Positions 57,462-64,000 of a stretch of DNA of 64,000 bases are shown here, piece by piece. How positions within the stretch are numbered: the first letter of the stretch is position 1; every line of letters starts with the position of its first letter. The translations under genes and the position numbers were made by a program. The stretch lies in contig NZ_RHFH01000009.1 in NCBI RefSeq assembly GCF_004745075.1, forward strand, positions 142,061-206,060. The letters run 5' to 3'. Source of the DNA: Brevibacterium sp. S111. Its GTDB lineage: Bacteria; Actinomycetota; Actinomycetes; Actinomycetales; Brevibacteriaceae. The notes under the pieces are model-generated. The model had not been told where the DNA came from. It saw only the letters and a program-made list of their open reading frames with translations, and searched no databases.

Positions 57462-59219
57462 ATGACCATTACACAGGGAACAGCACGTCGCAGAGAACGC
57501 TCCATCTCCACCTCCGTGCTCGTCATCGGCACCGGTGGATCGGGCCTGCGCGCCGCGATCGAAGTCGCCGAAGCAGGAGGCGATGTCCTCACCGTGGGCA
57601 AGCGCCCGAAGGAAGACGCGCACACCTCGCTCGCCGCCGGCGGCATCAACGCCGCACTGGCCACCGTCGACCCCGAGGACACGTGGCAGCAGCACGCGGC
57701 CGACACGATCAAGGAATCCTATGACCTCGCCAACCCCCGCACCGTCGAGATCGTCACCCAGGGCGCAGCCGAAGGCATCGCCGACCTGGAGCGATATGGA
57801 ATGGACTTCGCGAAGGAGGACGACGGTCGGATCTCTCAGCGCTTCTTCGGCGCCCACACCTGGCGCCGCACCGCTTTCGCCGGAGATTACACGGGCCTGG
57901 AGATCCAGCGCACCCTCATTCGTCGTGCCGAGGCCCTGAACATCCCGATCCTCGATCGGGTCTACATCACGAAGCTCCTCGTCGCCGATGGTCGCATCTT
58001 CGGTGCCTTCGGCTTTGACGTCATCGACGGCACCGCCTACCGCATCCACGCCGACGCTGTCATCCTCGCCGCCGGCGGGCACAACCGCATCTGGCGGCGG
58101 ACCTCCTCCCGTCGGGATGAGAACACCGGCGATTCGTTCCGCCTGGCCGTCGAGGCCGGAGCGCGTCTGCGCGACGCCGAGCTCGTCCAGTTCCATCCTT
58201 CGGGCATCATCGAACCCGAGAATGCCGCGGGCACCCTGGTCTCCGAGGCGGCCCGCGGTGAGGGCGGAATCCTGCGCAACGGCCTGGGAGAGCGGTTCAT
58301 GGAACGCTACGATCCCGAGCGGATGGAGCTGTCCACTCGTGACCGCGTCGCCCTGGCCGCCTATACGGAGATCGCGGAGGGTCGGGGCACGGAGAACGGA
58401 GGCGTCTGGCTCGACGTGTCCCATCTGCCGCGGGAGACGATCATGAACCGGCTGCCGCGCGTGTTCGCCACGCTCATGGAGACGCAGATGCTCGACATCA
58501 CGGCCAGCCCGATCGAGATCGCTCCGACCGCGCACTACTCGATGGGCGGGGTGTGGGTCGATCCCGTCGATCACAGCACCGATGTCGAGGGGCTGTGGGC
58601 CATCGGCGAGGCCTCGTCCGGTCTGCACGGGGCCAACCGCCTCGGCGGCAATTCGCTCATCGAACTCCTCGTCTTCGGTCGGATCGTCGGACGGTCCGCG
58701 GTTGCCTACTCCGAGGAGCTCGAAGCACAGGTGCGTTCGCGCGATGCCGTCGCCGAGGCGCGGGCCGAGATCGATGATCTGCTCGCCTCCGATGGCACGG
58801 AGAATGTCAGGGCGCTGCAGCGCGAGGTCCGCAACCTCATGACCGAGCATGCCGGCGTGGTCCGTGACGAGGCCGGGCTGCAGGCCGGACTGGAGAAGCT
58901 CGCGGGTATCGAGGCTCGGATGGAGAATGTGGGCATCCACCCGGACATCGCCGGCTTCGCCGATCTCTCGCACGCCTTCGATCTCAAGTCCTCGGTGCTC
59001 GCGGCCCGGGCGACGCTCGAATGTGCGCTTGAGCGCCGCGAGACCCGTGGCTGCCACAACCGCAGTGACTATCCGGAGCAGGACCCGAGCCTGCAGGTCA
59101 ACCTCGTGTGGTCGCCGTCGACGGGAGTCGTGCGCGAGGACATCCCGCCCGTCGACCCCGAGGTCGCCGAGCTCATGCACGTCGGCGAGATCAGCCAGGA
59201 GGGCAAGCTCGTGGAGTGA
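57462..59219 (+). CDS. Fumarate reductase/succinate dehydrogenase-type flavoprotein
   Basis: This 585-residue FAD protein has the dinucleotide fold LVIGTGGSGLRAAIEVAEAG near residue 20, HTSLAAGGINAAL, VQFHPSGI near 245, EGRGTENGG and LHGANRLGGNSLIELLVFGR near 388. These are the SdhA/FrdA/NadB family blocks including the catalytic Arg region. No iron-sulfur or membrane-anchor subunit genes are adjacent, unlike in a respiratory complex. A role as L-aspartate oxidase or as a soluble dehydrogenase under LysR control is possible. It is probably leaderless. Confidence 0.85.
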   Translation: MTITQGTARRRERSISTSVLVIGTGGSGLRAAIEVAEAGGDVLTVGKRPKEDAHTSLAAGGINAALATVDPEDTWQQHAADTIKESYDLANPRTVEIVTQGAAEGIADLERYGMDFAKEDDGRISQRFFGAHTWRRTAFAGDYTGLEIQRTLIRRAEALNIPILDRVYITKLLVADGRIFGAFGFDVIDGTAYRIHADAVILAAGGHNRIWRRTSSRRDENTGDSFRLAVEAGARLRDAELVQFHPSGIIEPENAAGTLVSEAARGEGGILRNGLGERFMERYDPERMELSTRDRVALAAYTEIAEGRGTENGGVWLDVSHLPRETIMNRLPRVFATLMETQMLDITASPIEIAPTAHYSMGGVWVDPVDHSTDVEGLWAIGEASSGLHGANRLGGNSLIELLVFGRIVGRSAVAYSEELEAQVRSRDAVAEARAEIDDLLASDGTENVRALQREVRNLMTEHAGVVRDEAGLQAGLEKLAGIEARMENVGIHPDIAGFADLSHAFDLKSSVLAARATLECALERRETRGCHNRSDYPEQDPSLQVNLVWSPSTGVVREDIPPVDPEVAELMHVGEISQEGKLVE

Positions 59220-59241
59220 GGCTCGCCCGCAACGACCCTCC

Positions 59242-59306
59242 AGACACACCTGACGGCGGCGCAGCTACCCCGCGCGAGGGTAGCAGTGCCGCCGTCAGGT
59301 GTGTCT
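59242..59306. repeat. Long hairpin element, copy B
   Basis: Arms at 59242-59270 and 59278-59306 are complementary at 27 of 29 positions with the loop CGCGCGA. It shares ACCTGACGGCGGC, CAGC and CGCGCGAGG with copy A at 51785. It follows the flavoprotein gene. Confidence 0.8.
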
Positions 59307-59447
59307 GTGCGCTGAGGGTCAGCAGATCGACGACAGTTCCCGGCCCGCTGGAAAGTGGGTGGGAGAGTTTGCGGGGGCTTGACCGAACCTCAGAAGAGGT
59401 TGGGTGGGCACCCTTGCCGGGGGCTGTGTGTTTGCGCCTTCAGGATC

Positions 59448-59474
59448 TTGATGCATCTATCAATGCATGCATCT
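59448..59474. promoter_or_regulatory. GntR-type operator candidate
   Basis: GATGCAT and ATGCATC form inverted arms around a 10-base centre within TTGATGCATC...GCATGCATC, directly upstream of TAGCCT (59477-59482), the probable -10 of the GntR gene. This fits autoregulation. Confidence 0.5.
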
Positions 59475-59488
59475 GTTAGCCTGTTGGC

Positions 59489-60166
59489 GTGAACGAACTG
59501 CTGACGCTTCCCTGGCAACGCACCGACGACACCTCCCCGATCGCCTCGCGGATGGCCGCCTGGGCGGCTCGAGAGATCATCGAGCGGCGCTTCGAACCCG
59601 GCGAGCTCCTCACCGAGGCTGACCTCGCCGAGGCGCAGAAGGCCAGTCGCACCCCGGCGCGGGAGGCGATGCTCCAGCTCGAGCGGTGGAGACTCGTCCG
59701 TCTCGTCCCGAAAAAAGGGGCGATCGTGACGACCGTGACGAGCAGGGAACGACGTGACCTGCTCGCCGTCCGTGCCATGTTCGAGACCGATGCCGTCCAG
59801 GAGCTGACTACACGCGGCGGCCTCGAAGCCCTCGCGGTCGACTTGCGGGCTCTCCTCGACGGGCAGCGGCAGGCCGTCGAGGAGGGCGATCCGCTCGACT
59901 TCGCGAGCTTCGACTACGCCTTCCACGCCCGACTCATCCGCGGCGGAGGCAACAGCATCGTCGAGGAGCTGCTGACCACGATGGGCCCGAGGCTGGCACG
60001 GCTGACCTACCAAGTCGCCACCGACCAGCCGGGCACGCTCGACACCCTCCTGAGCGAGCACGAATGCCTCACCGACTGTGCCGAGCACGGCAGCGCCGAG
60101 GAGTTCGGACAGCTCGTTCACGAACACATCGACGCCTCCCATTTCCCGCAGGGGCGACCGCTGTGA
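59489..60166 (+). CDS. GntR/FCD-family transcriptional regulator
   Basis: This 225-residue regulator has a winged helix with LLTEADLAEAQKASRTPAREAML near residues 40-62 and an FCD effector domain with FDYAFHARLIRGGGN. The GTG start is 6 bases after TAGCCT, so it is probably leaderless. It overlaps the MFS transporter by GTGA, so the two are co-expressed. FCD regulators usually sense organic acids, in keeping with D-lactate dehydrogenase downstream. Confidence 0.9.
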   Translation: MNELLTLPWQRTDDTSPIASRMAAWAAREIIERRFEPGELLTEADLAEAQKASRTPAREAMLQLERWRLVRLVPKKGAIVTTVTSRERRDLLAVRAMFETDAVQELTTRGGLEALAVDLRALLDGQRQAVEEGDPLDFASFDYAFHARLIRGGGNSIVEELLTTMGPRLARLTYQVATDQPGTLDTLLSEHECLTDCAEHGSAEEFGQLVHEHIDASHFPQGRPL

Positions 60167-61461
60167 CCGCCGGGTCCGATGCCGCGACCACCGATTCGAC
60201 GACCTCGCCGATGGCCTCCGCTTCTCCTGCAGAGACCGCCCAGGTGCAGGCCGACGCCGCTGAACCTCGCGCGCGCCGAGGCGGTGCGTGGCTTCGCGTA
60301 GCACCGGCCATGTTCCTCCTTGCCTGGGGCGGCAATCACTTCACCCCGCTCGTGCACATGTACGAAGAGGACGGCGGCTATGCCGTCTGGCAGGCGAACC
60401 TGCTCCTGGGAATGTACGTCGGTGGACTGATTCCGGGACTCCTGGTCGCCTCGGCGCTGTCTGATCGTCGCGGACGCAAACCGCTCCTCATCGCCGGAAC
60501 TGTCGCCGCGATCCTCGGCAGCGTGCTGCTGGGTCTCGGCTTCGACCTCTTCTGGCTGCTGTGCGTGGGCCGAGTGCTCGCCGGTGCTGGAGTCGGCGTT
60601 GCGATGTCCGTGGGCACGAGCTGGATCAAGGAACTCTCCGCCCCGCCTTTCGATCACCGGGCCGGCATCACCGCGGGCGCTCGCCGCCCGGCCCTGACCC
60701 TGACCTTGGGCTTCGCGCTCGGTGCGGCGGTGACCGGGTGCCTCGCCCAATGGGGGCCACTGCCCGAGGCGACCCCCTACGCGGTCCACACACTGCTGAG
60801 CATCATCGCCTTGGTCATCGTTCTCACCGCGCCGGAGTCCCTGGGCGGGGACCGCCGTTCGACCGAACACTGGTGGCGCGGACTGCGGATCCCGCTGGTC
60901 GGCCACCGGACCTTCGTGCGACTCATCATCCCCGCCGCCCCGTGGGTCTTCGGCGCCGCCGGCATCGCCTACGCGGTCATGCCCGCCCTCGTGCAGGACA
61001 CGCTGGGGGAGTGGACGACGCTGTACGCGACAGTGCTCACCGTCGTCACCCTCGGTGCCGGAGCGCTTGTGCAGAACGCCGTTCCCCGGATCAACCGCTG
61101 GTCAGGAGGTCGGGCGCTCGTCGTCGGGCTCGGCCTGATGTCGCTCGGGATGGTGCTCGCCGTCGTGGCGGCACTGGTGGCCAGCCCGATCCTTGCCTTC
61201 GTCGTGGCCATCGTGCTCGGCATCGCCTACGGCACCTGTGTGGTGGCCGGACTCATCCTCGTCCAGGCCATCGCCGCACCGGACGACCTGGCCGGAATCA
61301 CCGGCGTCTACTACTCACTGGCCTACTCCGGATTCCTCCTGCCGACAGTGCTCGCCGCACTGCTGCCGGTGATGCCCTACAGCCTGTCGCTGGCAGGGGT
61401 GGCCGTGATATGCCTGCTCTGCCTCGCCGCTGTCGCCCGCGCTTCGAGCAGGCGCTGGTGA
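60163..61461 (+). CDS. MFS transporter
   Basis: This 432-residue protein has about twelve membrane segments after a 45-residue polar N-terminus. The loop motif ALSDRRGRKPLLIAG near residue 103 is the classic MFS signature. The GTG start overlaps the GntR stop (GTGA). Substrates cannot be read from the sequence; its regulator and the following D-lactate dehydrogenase suggest a small organic acid or a related compound, which is inference. Two copies of GGTGAGCAAGCG occur around and after its stop. Confidence 0.87.
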   Translation: MTAGSDAATTDSTTSPMASASPAETAQVQADAAEPRARRGGAWLRVAPAMFLLAWGGNHFTPLVHMYEEDGGYAVWQANLLLGMYVGGLIPGLLVASALSDRRGRKPLLIAGTVAAILGSVLLGLGFDLFWLLCVGRVLAGAGVGVAMSVGTSWIKELSAPPFDHRAGITAGARRPALTLTLGFALGAAVTGCLAQWGPLPEATPYAVHTLLSIIALVIVLTAPESLGGDRRSTEHWWRGLRIPLVGHRTFVRLIIPAAPWVFGAAGIAYAVMPALVQDTLGEWTTLYATVLTVVTLGAGALVQNAVPRINRWSGGRALVVGLGLMSLGMVLAVVAALVASPILAFVVAIVLGIAYGTCVVAGLILVQAIAAPDDLAGITGVYYSLAYSGFLLPTVLAALLPVMPYSLSLAGVAVICLLCLAAVARASSRRW

Positions 61462-61591
61462 GCAAGCGCCCGTGGCGAGGATACAACCACGGTGAGCAAG
61501 CGTCCGGGGTGTGGGAAAGACCATGGTGAGGGGCGCAGGGGAAGAACTAGGATGAAAACACTTCGCAACCACCTGATAGGGGTCGACATTC

Positions 61592-63301
61592 ATGCTCGGT
61601 AATCAACGCACGAAGCCATCACCGGCGGTCAGCGCCTTCATCGACATCATGGGACCGCGCCACGTCCTCACCTCGGCGCGGGCCACTGCTCCCTATGCCA
61701 AGGGCAACCGCTTCGGCGGCGGCAGCGTCCTCGCCGTTCTGCGGCCGGGCAGCCTCGTCGATTTGTGGCGGGCCCTGCAGGTCTGCGTCGACGACGACCT
61801 CATCGTCATCCCGCAGTCGGCGAACACCGGCCTGACCGGCGGTTCCGGTCCCGGCGCGCAGGATTACGACCGCGAGATCGTCATCATCTCGACCCTGCGC
61901 ATCAACCAGATCCACCTCATCAACGACGCCCGCGAAGCCGTCTGCCTCGCCGGATCGACGCTGTACGAACTCGACGAGAGGCTCGCCCCACTCGGCCGCG
62001 AACCGCACTCGGTCATCGGGTCGTCGTCGATCGGTGCGTCTGTCGTCGGCGGAATTGCCAACAACTCCGGCGGGTCTCAGATCCGAAAAGGTCCGGCATT
62101 CACGAAGCATGCGATCTTCGCCCGAGTGACCGAGGAGGGACGGCTGGAACTGGTCAACCACCTCGGCGTGAAGCTCGGTGACGATCCCGCCCACATCCTC
62201 GACAAGCTGCAGCGCGGTGACTGGGATCCGGCCGATGTCACGCCCCCTCCAGAGGACACGATGGAGACCGAATACGGCGAGCAGGTGCGCCGGATCGTCG
62301 ACTCGCCTGCCCGGTTCAACGCGAACCCCGACTATTTGTACGAGGCCTCGGGGTCGGCGGGCAAGCTCATGGTCTTCGCCGTGCGCACCCGCACCTTCCC
62401 GAAGATCACGGACGCGACCACGTTCTATGTCGGCACGAACTCCCCGGCCGAGCTCGAAGCGCTGCGCCGCGCGATCCTGACCTCGGACATGCCGCTGCCG
62501 ATCTCCGGCGAATACATGGGCCGGCCGTCATTCGACCTCGCGGAGAAGTACGGCAAGGACACGTTCGTATCGATCAAGCACGCCGGCAGCCGGGAGCAGA
62601 TCAGGCTCTTCGCGCTGAAGAACTGGGCCAACGGGGTGTTCGCGAAGCTGCCGTTCTTCGGCGAGACCGTTGCCGACACCATCGCGCAGAACGCGTTCAA
62701 TCTGCTGCCGCAGCAGCTGCCGAAGCGCATGCTCGAGTACCGCGACCGATTCGAACACCACCTGCTGCTCGTCGTCAGCGGCGAGGAGAAGGCGCGGATG
62801 GGTGCGTTCCTCGACGACTTCTTCGCCGAGGCGGCCCACCACGGTGCGTACTTCGTCTGCGATGCCGATGAGGCTCAGTCCGCGATGCTCCACCGGTTCG
62901 GTGCTGCGAGTGCGGCCACCCGTTACTTCAACCTCAACCGCGAGGACTCCTCGGACATGATCACCTTCGACGTCGCGCTGCGCCGTGATGACGAGGACTG
63001 GCTCGAGGTGCTGCCGGACGAGATCGCCGACCAGCTGCACATCAGCTCCTACTACGGCCACTTCTTCTGCCACGTCTTCCACCAAGACCATGTGGCGAAG
63101 AAGGGTGTTGATCCGGTGGCGCTGAAGAAGCAGATGACGGCGCTGCTCGAGGAGCGCGGTGCGGCCGTGCCCGCCGAGCACAATTTCGGTCGGCTCTATC
63201 AGGTGCCTTCGAAGATGGAGGCTCACTTCAAGGAACTCGACCCCTGCAACGTCTTCAACCCCGGAGTCGGAGAGACCTCGCCGAAGAAGAACTGGGCCTG
63301 A
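61592..63301 (+). CDS. dld: D-lactate dehydrogenase (quinone, Dld type)
   Basis: At 569 residues this matches the respiratory D-lactate dehydrogenase of the E. coli Dld class, which oxidises D-lactate to pyruvate and reduces quinone at the inner face of the membrane. IPQSANTGLTGGSGPGAQDYDR near residue 75 and SSSIGASVVGGIANNSGGSQI near 150 are the FAD-domain blocks; FNPGVGETS ends it. AGGGG lies about 9 bases before the ATG. A perfect terminator follows at 63400. It is distinct from the Fe-S-type oxidase at the left edge. Confidence 0.94.
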   Translation: MLGNQRTKPSPAVSAFIDIMGPRHVLTSARATAPYAKGNRFGGGSVLAVLRPGSLVDLWRALQVCVDDDLIVIPQSANTGLTGGSGPGAQDYDREIVIISTLRINQIHLINDAREAVCLAGSTLYELDERLAPLGREPHSVIGSSSIGASVVGGIANNSGGSQIRKGPAFTKHAIFARVTEEGRLELVNHLGVKLGDDPAHILDKLQRGDWDPADVTPPPEDTMETEYGEQVRRIVDSPARFNANPDYLYEASGSAGKLMVFAVRTRTFPKITDATTFYVGTNSPAELEALRRAILTSDMPLPISGEYMGRPSFDLAEKYGKDTFVSIKHAGSREQIRLFALKNWANGVFAKLPFFGETVADTIAQNAFNLLPQQLPKRMLEYRDRFEHHLLLVVSGEEKARMGAFLDDFFAEAAHHGAYFVCDADEAQSAMLHRFGAASAATRYFNLNREDSSDMITFDVALRRDDEDWLEVLPDEIADQLHISSYYGHFFCHVFHQDHVAKKGVDPVALKKQMTALLEERGAAVPAEHNFGRLYQVPSKMEAHFKELDPCNVFNPGVGETSPKKNWA

Positions 63302-63399
63302 GCTCGGCTTCCCGCGCGTTCCTCGCATTCGTGCCGGCCTGCGCTGCCCTCGCGTCCGTGGCCACTCGCGCTTACGGTGCGTCCCTCGCCGCAAACAGC

Positions 63400-63427
63400 A
63401 AAACACCCCGGTGCGCCGGGGTGTTTT
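63400..63427 (+). terminator. Rho-independent terminator after dld
   Basis: AAAACACCCCGG (63400-63411) and CCGGGGTGTTTT (63416-63427) form a perfect 12-bp stem with loop TGCG and end in a T-run. Confidence 0.9.
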
Positions 63428-63559
63428 CGCGTGAACGATGAGGGATGCTCAGGCAGCAGTGCGAAGTGTCACTTCCGCGACGGTGTGCCGCTGGCAGTGA
63501 AGTGATGCCCACTGACCGCCCGACTGCCGGTTGAACGGATGCCCACACCACCGAGGCGG

Positions 63560-63886
63560 TCAGTCCTCGTCTTCGATGTCAGCAGCTGCGGCCGCCTCGG
63601 CGCGGGCCTGCTTGATCTTGCGTGTGCGAGAGATCGTCGTGAGGGTGATCGTAGCGATGAAGCCGACCGCCGCACCGATCACGATGGCGTACATGCTGGT
63701 TGGGGCGCCGAATGTGGCGCTCGTTCTCATGCCGGCATCGATGAGCGGCCGGCCTTCGCTCATGTGGAAGACAATCGCACCGACCCAGACGATGGCGAAC
63801 ACCGCGCCGACGATGTTGCCGACGATCAGCCGTTTCGGTGAGACGCGGGCCATCGACATCGAGAAATCCACATAAGGGGTATCCAT
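63560..63886 (-). CDS. Small two-TM membrane protein of unknown function
   Basis: This 108-residue protein has two hydrophobic segments (near residues 20-42 and 65-85) and an Ala/Glu/Asp-rich soluble tail. The ATG at 63886 lacks a clear ribosome-binding site; a start at residue 10 or 12 is possible. I recognise no family. It is convergent with dld, behind the terminator at 63400. The 114 bases to its right hold no feature I can support. Confidence 0.65.
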   Translation of the reverse strand: MDTPYVDFSMSMARVSPKRLIVGNIVGAVFAIVWVGAIVFHMSEGRPLIDAGMRTSATFGAPTSMYAIVIGAAVGFIATITLTTISRTRKIKQARAEAAAAADIEDED

Positions 63887-64000
63887 TTAAGTCCCGGAGT
63901 CCCGGTCCTCCGCGGCTCGCCATGGCCGCTTCTCCGGCACGACTTCCAGACTCCCCGGCCGTCGGCGCGGGCCCACTACTCCCGGCGGCCGCTTCTCCTT

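Overview
The window reads as chromosomal DNA of a high-GC actinobacterium. I see dense, short operons with GTGA/ATGA overlaps, many GTG and a few TTG starts, and a repeated pattern of -10-like hexamers 6-7 bases before start codons (leaderless genes). There is also a DtxR/IdeR-like iron box and a complete ectoine/hydroxyectoine set. Protein flavour and gene content suggest Brevibacterium or a near relative in the Micrococcales; this is inference, since no rRNA or marker gene is present. There are no tRNAs, rRNAs, transposases, integrases, phage genes or CRISPR arrays.

Layout. 1-1777 (-): FAD/Fe-S oxidase cut by the left edge. 2.0-3.8 kb: small HTH protein and an inositol-monophosphatase-family enzyme. 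4.0-7.9 kb: siderophore ABC importer (lipoprotein, two permeases, ATPase). 8.0-12.0 kb: membrane protein, YtcJ-type amidohydrolase, acyltransferase-3 protein. 12.0-15.3 kb (-): CoA-transferase, acyl-CoA dehydrogenase, SDR. 15.8-18.0 kb: alpha/beta hydrolase, DUF1990 protein, SDR. 18.3-25.6 kb: TetR regulator divergent from an operon of acyl-CoA ligase, SDR, acyl-CoA dehydrogenase, APH-type kinase and a frameshifted MHS transporter. This set matches the levulinate/4-hydroxyacid (lva) enzyme set.

26.0-32.8 kb: glycine riboswitch, gcvP, gcvT, gcvH, sdaA, which together turn glycine into serine and pyruvate. 33.1-36.7 kb: ectA, ectB, ectC, ectD. 37.1-38.6 kb (-): AGCS amino-acid/Na+ symporter, followed by a 33-codon ORF. 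38.9-46.7 kb: glycerophosphodiesterase, PNPOx-like protein, membrane protein, thioredoxin-domain (DUF255) protein, ABC-class ATPase, amidohydrolase. 46.7-48.6 kb (-): thiC behind a TPP riboswitch. 48.7-53.8 kb: M18 aminopeptidase, DUF1684 protein with an unusual C-terminal extension, M13 metallopeptidase. 53.9-56.4 kb: low-Mr tyrosine phosphatase, CopC-like protein, LLM oxidoreductase. 56.4-63.3 kb: LysR regulator divergent from a fumarate-reductase-type flavoprotein, GntR regulator with an MFS transporter, and D-lactate dehydrogenase. The window ends with a small 2-TM protein.

The most interesting signals are not genes. (1) The decamer GCCGAGGCGG and its complement recur about 40 times by eye, inside genes and as inverted pairs in terminators, much like a DNA-uptake or chromosome-organising word. 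(2) Two long intergenic hairpins at 51.8 and 59.2 kb share sequence as well as shape. (3) At least ten genes share a TAnnnT-(6-7 nt)-ATG/GTG leaderless signature. (4) Several junctions carry private tandem repeats, one of them repeating the stop codon of a TetR gene. (5) Two small ORFs sit in or near the ectoine region.
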